The notes under the pieces are model-generated. The model was not told the origin of the DNA. It ran no database searches and worked only from the letters and a program-made list of their open reading frames with translations. The translations under genes and the position numbers were made by a program. From SW-4-43-9 sp047617985 (GTDB taxonomy: Archaea; Nanohalarchaeota; Nanosalinia; Nanosalinales; Nanosalinaceae), in the NCBI GenBank assembly GCA_047617985.1, contig JBLGBS010000003.1, positions 14,863-78,862 of the forward strand: 64,000 nt of DNA, read 5' to 3'. Positions 56,635-63,424 of the stretch are shown here, one piece after another; the stretch's first letter is position 1; every line of letters begins with the position of its first letter.

Positions 56635-56784
56635 CTAGGATAGACAGGATTTATGGCAGTAACCTTCTTCCGCAGTCACGAATTCATGCCCCTCCCGAAC
56701 CCTGTCACCGCAGACAACGCATTTACCAAATTTTTTACCTGAAACATTTTTTCTGCCGATCGAAGCTATTCTTGTGCTAGTCAT
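56635..56784 (-). CDS. 49-aa zinc-finger microprotein (paralogue of 55951-56085)
   Basis: ATG at 56784. The body CVVCGDRVREGHEFVTAEEG then YCHKSCL repeats the cysteine/histidine spacing and the V-T-A-x-E-G-Y-x-H-x2-C-L motif of the 44-aa paralogue. Upstream TATA (tatataag, about 56825-56832) and AAGGTG. Probably a DNA/RNA- or protein-binding mini-finger. Confidence 0.65.
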   Translation of the reverse strand: MTSTRIASIGRKNVSGKKFGKCVVCGDRVREGHEFVTAEEGYCHKSCLS

Positions 56785-56861
56785 TCTTGGTTAAACACCT
56801 TTACCCAACCATACGAAAAGCTCCTATATAAGGCTTTTTCCGTAAACAAAGATTCTAACTG

Positions 56862-56904
56862 TTTAATTTAGCTATTAAAAGTTTATCAGCCAGCCTAAAT
56901 TAAA
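56862..56904. repeat. perfect 10-bp AT-rich inverted repeat
   Basis: TTTAATTTAG (56862-56871) and CTAAATTAAA (56895-56904), 23-bp spacer, in the 220-bp gap between the zinc microprotein and the divergent 156-aa gene. May be an operator shared by the divergent promoters or an RNA hairpin. The remainder of 56785-57005 is AT-rich promoter-like sequence with no gene seen. Confidence 0.45.
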
Positions 56905-57005
56905 TAGAAAGTTTTTCAAGTATTAAAAAGACCTAAAAGCTTTGTTTCTAGATTTTAATCTCAGGGTTGGAAAAGACTAAATAGCCGGATGGTGCAAAAT
57001 CCAAC

Positions 57006-57476
57006 ATGGTACGGAGAAAAATCCTGGAAATACCGGAGGAAAATCCAGTAAAATCAGCTTCAGCAGTCTTCCTGACGGTAGTTCTTCTGCTTTCGGCTTC
57101 AGTTTTACTGACATCTACCGCAGAACCCGATCTCAACCTGAAAAACGGAGTGGAGCTTGAGAACATTGAAGACAACAACCTGGGAAGCGCCATAATTCAG
57201 AGAACCGGTAGTTACCCAAAGCTGATCGACATACCGGAATACCGTGCATGTATCTATTCAGGAGAAAACCGCTCGCCGGTCATAATACCGGTTGAGTCAA
57301 ATGACAGATTCTTATCCACTAATCAGGTAGAGGTGCTGGATCTAAACGTTACAGTGCCGGAGGATAAACTGGATCGAAACTACCCAAACGGAAAAGTAAA
57401 CCTGACTCTGGAGAAGAACTGTCCTCTCCGCAGCGAACCCCGAATAGTGGTAACGGAAATCAGTTCTGAGAACTGA
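57006..57476 (+). CDS. secreted or membrane-anchored hypothetical protein, 156 aa
   Basis: A membrane helix near the N-terminus (SAVFLTVVLLLSASVLLTS, about 18-36) follows a charged N-terminal stretch; the outer domain contains two cysteines (ACIYSG; NCPLRS) and Asn-x-Thr sites. Beta-rich, no catalytic motif. Convergent with the metzincin gene, ends overlapping by 17 bp. Confidence 0.6.
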   Translation: MVRRKILEIPEENPVKSASAVFLTVVLLLSASVLLTSTAEPDLNLKNGVELENIEDNNLGSAIIQRTGSYPKLIDIPEYRACIYSGENRSPVIIPVESNDRFLSTNQVEVLDLNVTVPEDKLDRNYPNGKVNLTLEKNCPLRSEPRIVVTEISSEN

Positions 57477-59064
57477 TATTTGTCTCAAGTATGGTCTCCA
57501 AAGCTTCCGATGAAGGCGCCATCACAGTCTTAACCTCAGCCTCCTCCATATCAACCTCTCCTAACTGTGAGCTAAAGTGGTTGAAAAGTTCCTCGCCGAG
57601 AGCTCTTTCCGCTTTTTCCGGCTCATATCTCATGTAGCTTATGTATCCGAGCCCCACAGGTGTCGTAAACACTAGATCTCTGTCTCCAGACGTGTCTGTA
57701 AAAATATCGGATTTTTGATGTCCGACACCCAGGCCATGGAAGAGCTCATGAGCTATAATACCCCTGCTGTCAAGCTCATCAACAATCAAAGGAAATTCAT
57801 CAGGTTCTGTGATCATTTCGACCCGATCCTGACTGTTCAGAAGTGCTATTCCTGTAGATGTTCCATCCTCTTCAAATAACTGGTCTAATTCTGAAAGTCC
57901 AACTATCGATCTTTTTTCCCCTATAGGGTCAACATCGATAAGCAGCTGGTAGTCTCTTTCACCTTCTCCAGCTATCTCTTCAAACTCTTCAAGTCTTTCT
58001 CTAGAGGTCTCTCCCTCCAGCTCTATCTCCGAGTAATCGATCGATATATTGTACATTGAATCATGATAGAAATTGCCAATCACAGCCTCTACAACGTTCT
58101 TGGCCGGTTCCAGGAAAACCTGGGTTTGGTTAGTTCCGTAAAGCTCTATTTCTATAGGTTCCTGACTTTCCCGTTTTGCGCCTTGGTTACCGATCAAACT
58201 ATTCAGTCTGTCAAGCTGATCAGGTGCCGATAATTTACCTTCCAGAAGATCCATAACTTCTCCAGGATTTTCCTCAGCAAGTCGGCTGTAAAGAATCTGG
58301 AGATCATCTTGATCAATATCTTCGTCCCGGTCGTAATCCATTATATGAGGAACAAAATCCTGAAAGAACTGATCGTTGCTAAGGTAAGCTGCTCGGAAAA
58401 TATCTGCCTCTGTAAACTCCCCGTCGCCATTGAAATCATAGAGCTCTCCATCAATTATTTGCGGTGTTTCTTCGATTAGAGCCCTACTCACATCACCGTA
58501 GGCCTGAGATTCTATGTTTTCAAGACCTTTCTCCAGCTGGTAAGTCATAGATAACGCCTCTAAGGCTCCGCTAGCGTATAAGTCAGAGATCTGGAGGCCG
58601 GAACCTTCTGAGTCTTCGACTGTTCTCTGTAATTCTTTCCTGACATTTTCCAGTTCAGATGCTGTTCTATCCACTTTTTTAACCCAATCTGTTTCAAGAC
58701 CTAGAAATACAGGATCAGCCAGGTAAATACCCATAGACCTCGTTTCAGGTAATGCAAGATCGCCAACCTCCAGACTTTCGGGATAGCTCTGCTCTGTTTC
58801 CCTAACCAATGAATAACCAGCTCTATCTCCAGCCAGCTCAGCTTCAGGTATCAGATCGGTGTTCGAAGTTTCAACTATTTGATAACTTTCTGAGCCGGAA
58901 GGCTGGCATAGAACATACTCTTCAGCCATCTGTCCTTCGCAGATCGACATAGCCTGCTGGGCCTTCTGGTTTAGATCTGAAAGTCTGTGAATATCACTAT
59001 CAGAATCCAGCAATCCTCCTGATCCTAGGGCGCCAATCGACTTAATAAATTCTCTTCTCCTCAC
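57460..59064 (-). CDS. Tat-exported metzincin-like metalloprotease with EF-hand/dockerin-like loops
   Basis: 534 aa. Twin-arginine signal MRRREFIKSIGALGSGGLL indicates export of a folded protein. Two calcium-loop motifs lie at about 209-220 (DFNGDGEFTEAD) and 244-255 (DYDRDEDIDQDD), the DxDxDG-type loops of EF-hand/dockerin domains. The catalytic site HELFHGLGVGH (about 438-448) is the extended HExxHxxGxxH zinc motif of metzincins, with SYMRYEP downstream (about 476) as a Met-turn. The Tat route suits folded metalloproteins in high salt. Start as ATG 59064 with AT-rich promoter upstream. Confidence 0.85.
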   Translation of the reverse strand: MRRREFIKSIGALGSGGLLDSDSDIHRLSDLNQKAQQAMSICEGQMAEEYVLCQPSGSESYQIVETSNTDLIPEAELAGDRAGYSLVRETEQSYPESLEVGDLALPETRSMGIYLADPVFLGLETDWVKKVDRTASELENVRKELQRTVEDSEGSGLQISDLYASGALEALSMTYQLEKGLENIESQAYGDVSRALIEETPQIIDGELYDFNGDGEFTEADIFRAAYLSNDQFFQDFVPHIMDYDRDEDIDQDDLQILYSRLAEENPGEVMDLLEGKLSAPDQLDRLNSLIGNQGAKRESQEPIEIELYGTNQTQVFLEPAKNVVEAVIGNFYHDSMYNISIDYSEIELEGETSRERLEEFEEIAGEGERDYQLLIDVDPIGEKRSIVGLSELDQLFEEDGTSTGIALLNSQDRVEMITEPDEFPLIVDELDSRGIIAHELFHGLGVGHQKSDIFTDTSGDRDLVFTTPVGLGYISYMRYEPEKAERALGEELFNHFSSQLGEVDMEEAEVKTVMAPSSEALETILETNISSQN

Positions 59065-59137
59065 TCGAACAGTAAATTTGTCACCAGGAAGATATAAAAA
59101 TCTTTGAAAGGTGGCTGGTCGTAGAATCAGTAAACAG

Positions 59138-59302
59138 CTATTTTTGCCGTCCAGGATATGGATCTATTATAACAGCTTTCTCTGAGATATCAACGCCCAG
59201 AACTCTCCCCGCTGCAGTATCTAGAGTTGCTTGATCATCAAGAGCTAGTTCGCCCAGCGCTTTCCGACAACCAAAGGCAGTTCCTGAAGTCCATGACGGT
59301 AG
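59138..59302 (-). pseudogene. decayed gene fragment
   Basis: Within the 59065-59394 gap, a minus-strand frame bounded by stops encodes ALGELALDDQATLDTAAGRV then LGVDISEKAVIIDPYPGRQK, clearly protein-like, but has no proper start; a neighbouring frame (MDFRNCLWLSES) reads as possible upstream coding, separated by a frameshift. I take it as a relic of an unidentified gene. Confidence 0.4.
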
Positions 59303-59394
59303 CTAGTAGGAATCCTTTTTACTTCTACTTAATCCGAGATTATCAAAAAGTTTCGACTTGTTGTGGCTCGTACTGCCGTGTTTTAGTAATTAGG

Positions 59395-59892
59395 CTAGTC
59401 GAGGTATTCCGAGGCGTTTACACCTAGATCTTCTGCGAGACTTTCACCTGATACATGGTAGACTTCATAGAACTCCCCACTGTACGAATCAACTTCCACA
59501 GTGACTCTCGCCTCATTCTCACTCAAAAATTCAAAATCCATCGATTCATAGCCTATTTCATGAGCTGGAAGAAGAAATGGCTGCTCACCTTCACCAGTGC
59601 TTAGAACAGCTCCATGTAATTCATACCCATCTTGCTGCCTCTCATAGAAATGTCCTTCCGCATTCTTCATCCGACTAATTCGATTGTAAACATCCTGTGG
59701 AGTCATTTCAGTAGGCCCTGCAAATACTTCTTCAGGCATATCTCTATCTTCCTTGTAAGAATCCATTTTTGACCCCGCAAACCACTCTGCTTTGTCTGCA
59801 GCATCTAAAATATTTGCTATATCTGAGACTCTAACATTAAAGCTTTCCTTCACCTCTGACAGCGGCCTTGCACCCAAGTCTGATTTGTTCAT
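59395..59892 (-). CDS. hypothetical protein, about 165 aa
   Basis: Soluble acidic protein starting MNKSDLGARPLSEVKESFNV. The C-terminal half alternates beta strands (PFLLPAHEIGYESMDFEFLS; ARVTVEVDSYSGEFYEVYHV). ATG at 59892 lies downstream of a TATA atatttaaag (59926-59935). Unrecognised. Confidence 0.6.
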   Translation of the reverse strand: MNKSDLGARPLSEVKESFNVRVSDIANILDAADKAEWFAGSKMDSYKEDRDMPEEVFAGPTEMTPQDVYNRISRMKNAEGHFYERQQDGYELHGAVLSTGEGEQPFLLPAHEIGYESMDFEFLSENEARVTVEVDSYSGEFYEVYHVSGESLAEDLGVNASEYLD

Positions 59893-59998
59893 ACCTACAT
59901 TTACCAAACAGTAACAAAAACTTTAAATATGCTGGGTTTTTGACGAATATTTTTATGATCAGGGAAAAACAAACTAAAAGCACTGATAGTAGGGCGCT

Positions 59999-60271
59999 TC
60001 ATTCTTCTTGACCGTTTTCACTTTTTCTGTGGTAAGATACCAATTGACGTTCAAGAAATTTTATCAAACGAATGAAGGAGTTCCACAAGGTTTTTCCGCC
60101 CTGAATATCGAATCCTGTCCCAGTATTCCTGACATAATAATACAATTGCAAGCCCTTTATTCCCCCCCCTAACATCGGTATTATAGACATTTTAATTGCA
60201 GTGTCCAGGAACAAGACATATACGGCTCCAGCACTAAGTAATATCCATGTCACGAAAACTATTGAAGACAA
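59999..60271 (-). CDS. small membrane protein, 90 aa
   Basis: TTG start at 60271 (GTG at 60253 is an alternative). One strong hydrophobic segment (SIVFVTWILLSAGAVYVLFLDTA as its core) and a weaker second one, then a polar Arg/Lys-rich tail unlike the acidic norm here. The gene abuts the divergent amphi-Trp gene by 9 bp. Modest support. Confidence 0.45.
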   Translation of the reverse strand: MSSIVFVTWILLSAGAVYVLFLDTAIKMSIIPMLGGGIKGLQLYYYVRNTGTGFDIQGGKTLWNSFIRLIKFLERQLVSYHRKSENGQEE

Positions 60272-60279
60272 CTAATAAG

Positions 60280-60501
60280 ATGAATCGCGAAGATGCTGCA
60301 GAAAAACTCCACACCCTCGCAGACAAGATAAGTGAAGGGCAGGTAGAATTAAAAGCGGAAAACGACTCTGTAACTCTCCAACCTGCGGATTATGTAGAGT
60401 TCGAACTCGATGTGGAGAAAGAAGATGACGGAGACATCTCAATAGAAATAGAAATTGAATGGCCAGAAAGACAAAGCAGCGGAGACATAGAAATACAGTA
60501 A
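60280..60501 (+). CDS. amphi-Trp domain protein, 73 aa
   Basis: Small acidic protein matching the haloarchaeal amphi-Trp family: REDAAEKLHTLADKISEGQV followed by alternating strands VTLQPADYVEFELDVEKEDD and ending IEIEIEWPER, where the Glu-Trp near the end gives the family its name. Starts at ATG 60280; an in-frame ATG at 60247 would overlap the neighbouring gene. Function unknown. Confidence 0.85.
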   Translation: MNREDAAEKLHTLADKISEGQVELKAENDSVTLQPADYVEFELDVEKEDDGDISIEIEIEWPERQSSGDIEIQ

Positions 60502-60534
60502 CCCTCATATCTCTTATACCGGAGAATATCTACT

Positions 60535-60607
60535 TGCGGTGTCCGGGATTTGAACCCGGGTTCCGACCATGGCAAGGTCGAGTCTTAGGCCACTGGACTA
60601 ACACCGC
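60535..60607 (-). tRNA. tRNA-Gly (GCC)
   Basis: Acceptor GCGGTGT pairs with ACACCGC, discriminator A; anticodon stem CGACC/GGTCG with loop TTGCCAT, anticodon GCC (60571-60573); T-arm CCCGG... with TTCAAAT loop. No intron. Its first two bases also close a leader hairpin, as in tRNA-Leu. Confidence 0.95.
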
Positions 60608-60700
60608 AAATCTTTAGATTTGCTGTTTACAGAAGATCTCTAATGAGATCTTCGAATCCGCCAACTTGTTACGCTAAGTTGGCACGCAGTGAACCGTTTA
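60608..60700 (-). other. structured multi-hairpin 5' leader of tRNA-Gly
   Basis: Transcribed toward the tRNA from a TATA box (60722-60729). Hairpins in plus coordinates: CCGTT/AACGG (60694-60708), GCCAACTT/AAGTTGGC (60660-60683), GAAGATCTC/GAGATCTTC with 4-nt loop (60632-60653), and GCAAATC/GATTTGC with 4-nt loop (60606-60623) that includes tRNA bases 1-2. The last two correspond in sequence, size and order to those of tRNA-Leu with compensatory changes. The 60701-60813 remainder holds an AAAAATGG/CCATTTTT repeat and the trxB promoter region. Confidence 0.6.
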
Positions 60701-60813
60701 AGGAACGGCTCTCAAAGACTGTATATTTGATTGATTACTTACAATATTAAAAATGGAACGGAACAGAGGGAGCGAACCATTTTTGAATTTGGCACTCGAT
60801 TGTTTTTCCACGA

Positions 60814-61743
60814 ATGACTGAAGAAGTTAGAGACATGATTGTTATCGGTGGTGCTTCTGCTGCCCAGTCCGCTGCAATTTACGCTGTTAGAGCCGGAATG
60901 GATGTACTGGTCATCGCAGACGAGTACGGCGGGCAGATAAACAATACTGACGTAGTTGAGAACTGGCTCGGCACAAAATCGATCTCCGGGCCGGATCTAG
61001 CGGAGAAATTTACGGAACACATGAGAGAATACGATGTCGAAGAATATACAGGCGAGAAAGTTGTTGATGTCAGAAAAGAAAATGATATTTTCACTGTTGA
61101 AACAGAGTCCGGCGAAGATTTCCAGGCCTATGGGGTTATAATTGCTACAGGAGGATCCCGGAGAAGACTGAATGTCCCAGGCGAAGAGGAGTACCGGAAC
61201 AAGGGAGTAGCGTACTGCGCGGTATGTGACGGCCCTCTTTATCAGGGAGAAGAAGTCGCAGTTGTCGGTGGAGGATATGCCGGAACCGAAGCAGCGGACT
61301 ATCTTTCTGATGTCGCGGATCAGGTTTACCTTCTTTCCAGATCCGGTGTGCTGAAAGGCGAGGAAATTACGATAAACAAGGTGGAAAACGATGAGAACGT
61401 AGATGTTGTCCGCGAAGCTTCAGTCAGTGAGTTCCAGGGCGATCAGTTACTGGAATCAGTTGAATACAGACAGAACGGCGAGAGTAAAGAATTAGACGTC
61501 CCCGGCGCATTCATCGAAATCGGTACGGTTCCAAACTCAGATATAACCAATCTAGTTAAAACAAACGAATCCGGCAAAATCAAGGTTGACAGAGAGATGA
61601 ACACCGGTGTCGAAGGACTTTACGCAGCTGGAGATGTCAACGATATGGGAGCACAGCAACTAGTTGTTTCCGCAGGACAGGGCTGTGACGCAGCACTAAA
61701 CGCTTCCGAATATGTCAAACAGAAGAAATCTGAAGATAACTAG
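60814..61743 (+). CDS. trxB: thioredoxin reductase
   Basis: 309-aa NADPH-dependent flavoenzyme reducing thioredoxin. FAD motif VIGGASAAQSAAIYAVRAGM, redox-active Cys pair in YCAVCDGPLY (about 134-139), NADPH motif VAVVGGGYAGTEAADYL, and GLYAAGDVNDMGAQQLVVSA at the C-terminus. All domains of the family are present. Protects cytosolic thiols and, with SOD, points to an oxic lifestyle. Confidence 0.94.
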   Translation: MTEEVRDMIVIGGASAAQSAAIYAVRAGMDVLVIADEYGGQINNTDVVENWLGTKSISGPDLAEKFTEHMREYDVEEYTGEKVVDVRKENDIFTVETESGEDFQAYGVIIATGGSRRRLNVPGEEEYRNKGVAYCAVCDGPLYQGEEVAVVGGGYAGTEAADYLSDVADQVYLLSRSGVLKGEEITINKVENDENVDVVREASVSEFQGDQLLESVEYRQNGESKELDVPGAFIEIGTVPNSDITNLVKTNESGKIKVDREMNTGVEGLYAAGDVNDMGAQQLVVSAGQGCDAALNASEYVKQKKSEDN

Positions 61744-61847
61744 GGAAGAATACTCTCTTCCTCTAATCTTCTTCCAACTATCTCGAAAATCTTTCTATGG
61801 CCATCACTACTAGGGTTTAGACCGTCTTGATGGGAAAAATTTAAGCT

Positions 61848-62282
61848 TCATGTGAATATATCGGCGTTTCGGTAATCCATCTCCAGCTCTCCCTTAACTG
61901 TTATCTCAAGAGGCTCTGTAATTATATCGTACGGATCTTCAGTATCGTAGTTTTCATCAAGAAATGATGCTCTTGGAGGCAGATCGGACTGACTGTCAGA
62001 CGCCCCATACTCGACATTGAACTTCATGTAGACTCCTTCAGACACCTCTCTAGCCATTCCACGCCAGTAAGATGTGCCGAACTCATCTCTTGACGAATCC
62101 AGGTTTTCAATAAGACCTGCTATATGAGCGCCGTTCCCTGTCGAGTTCATCCGATCTCCAGGAACTACAGAGGTTATATCACATTCAAGAGTTTCCTCTC
62201 TATCCCTCAGAAATCCTATCATTTCAGCAGTTATACCGCTCGTCTGGATGTAATTTCTTGCTTTCTCGTCGATAGTCGACAT
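61848..62282 (-). CDS. hypothetical protein, 144 aa (possible paralogue of the next gene)
   Basis: Soluble, acidic. The C-terminal strand pair LEITVKGELEMDYR resembles LDVEIRGVLEIELDYF in the gene at 62320-62640, suggesting a shared fold. No motif. About 40 bp separate the two genes on the same strand. Confidence 0.55.
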   Translation of the reverse strand: MSTIDEKARNYIQTSGITAEMIGFLRDREETLECDITSVVPGDRMNSTGNGAHIAGLIENLDSSRDEFGTSYWRGMAREVSEGVYMKFNVEYGASDSQSDLPPRASFLDENYDTEDPYDIITEPLEITVKGELEMDYRNADIFT

Positions 62283-62319
62283 TCTACAGAAAATTATACA
62301 GGTAAAGCTTCAAGTTTGT

Positions 62320-62640
62320 TTACCTGATAGACGGGAAGTAATCCAGCTCGATCTCTAGGACTCCTCTGATTTCAACATCGAGTTCTTCACCGTTCTTTCC
62401 GTACTGTTTCTCCATCTCCATGAAGTAACCTTCCGGCTCCTCATGGTACTCAAAATCCCAGGGATCAGCAAAGCTTTCCTCGTAGCTCTCCGCGATTTCC
62501 TCCAGATATGTGTAGGCTGACTCAGAGCCTAACTCCATAACCTCGTTCTGGGCGCCGCTGAGATTGATCATTACCTCTCCTTCCGCCTGCTTGAGAATAC
62601 TTCTCACAGTGAAGTCATCGATTTTCTGGGAGATATCCAT
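62320..62640 (-). CDS. hypothetical protein, 106 aa
   Basis: Starts MDISQKIDDFTVRSILKQAE; helical N-terminal half and a beta-strand C-terminus (DVEIRGVLEIELDYFPSI) similar to the preceding gene. Unrecognised. Confidence 0.55.
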   Translation of the reverse strand: MDISQKIDDFTVRSILKQAEGEVMINLSGAQNEVMELGSESAYTYLEEIAESYEESFADPWDFEYHEEPEGYFMEMEKQYGKNGEELDVEIRGVLEIELDYFPSIR

Positions 62641-62709
62641 CAGTTAACTGAAAGCTCCGAAAGCTTAAGTTTGTATCCTGTTTTAAGTATTGGCTCCAAT
62701 ACTGTTTCC

Positions 62710-62964
62710 ATGCCTAAAGACACCAAAATGGCTAAATGCGTTTTCTGCGGAGAGAACGCAACCAAGAAAAACAGACAGGGTCAGCCGGTCTGCAGAGAGC
62801 ACAAAGGAAAAGACCCGAAAGAAGTGGCGTGTCCGGAATGCGGAATGCCGATGAAGATCAAAGAAGGCCGTTACGGATTCTTCTGGGGATGTGAAGGATA
62901 CCCACAGTGCGACAAGACCTACCAGATAGAATCAGTTATAGACGACGAGTTCAAGGACGATTAA
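62710..62964 (+). CDS. zinc-ribbon protein related to topoisomerase I C-terminal fingers
   Basis: 84 aa from ATG 62710. Two zinc modules: CVFCGENATKKNRQGQPVCR and CPECGMPMKIKEGRYGFFWG followed by CEGYPQCDKT, the latter matching the topo I zf-C4 fold (C-x2-C-G-x-M...FxGCxxYPxC). Stand-alone versions in archaea are thought to bind single-stranded nucleic acids. A longer in-frame ATG at 62671 overlaps promoter-like sequence and is rejected. Confidence 0.8.
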   Translation: MPKDTKMAKCVFCGENATKKNRQGQPVCREHKGKDPKEVACPECGMPMKIKEGRYGFFWGCEGYPQCDKTYQIESVIDDEFKDD

Positions 62965-63230
62965 AGATTAAGGTTGTACTCAGTCAAAGCCTGGAGCTTG
63001 ATACTTTCTTCAAGAGGATCTCCTCTACTGTGAGCTTTTTCCATCCATTTATCGATATCACTGTAGGTCGGATTTTCATTTCCCGACGCTAAAATCTTGG
63101 CAACTCCTTCCGCTGTCTGTTCTATCTCCTCCTGACCATAGTTAAAGCCCAGAAACTCATTACTTGCGCCCAGAGCTTCCTCCAGCTTAGTTTCAAACTC
63201 CTCCAGACTATCATAAGTAATGTCTGTCAT
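62961..63230 (-). CDS. hypothetical helical protein, 89 aa
   Basis: Start at ATG 63230, which has a strong Shine-Dalgarno AGGAGG 8 nt upstream; longer in-frame starts lack support. Acidic helical sequence (SLEEFETKLEEALGASNEFL; IEQTAEGVAKILASGNENPT). Overlaps the convergent zinc-ribbon gene's stop by 4 bp. Unrecognised. Confidence 0.6.
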   Translation of the reverse strand: MTDITYDSLEEFETKLEEALGASNEFLGFNYGQEEIEQTAEGVAKILASGNENPTYSDIDKWMEKAHSRGDPLEESIKLQALTEYNLNL

Positions 63231-63320
63231 ACCAAAATCCTCCTGTCCCATCCTCAAATAATTAACTGAATACTGGCAAACAAGGGCTCTTAGTTCAACT
63301 CCGCAGAACACCCGCTTTGC

Positions 63321-63342
63321 ACCGAACTTCTGAAAGTTCGGT
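63321..63342. repeat. perfect 9-bp hairpin with tetraloop
   Basis: ACCGAACTT-ctga-AAGTTCGGT lies 82 bp beyond the stop of the minus-strand sugar kinase. Stem and loop size resemble the hairpins in tRNA leaders at 60632-60653. Could be a transcript end for the kinase gene. Nothing else is seen in 63231-63424. Confidence 0.45.
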
Positions 63343-63424
63343 CAACAGAAGCCATATTTCAGCGACTCTCAGGTAAATAAAATAGCGGAAGATTCCGGGC
63401 TCAAATCCGTGAAGGTTCAGGAAA

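Noticed and set aside
59227..59427. 66-codon plus-strand frame in the 59065-59394 gap
   Set aside because: Starts at TTG without promoter or ribosome site, is basic and Cys-rich, and runs into the antisense of the 59395-59892 gene.
63380..63420. tRNA-like T-arm (GGGCTCAAATCC) near the right end
   Set aside because: No acceptor, D or anticodon arms can be assembled around it, and the stem flanking the loop does not pair over 5 bp.
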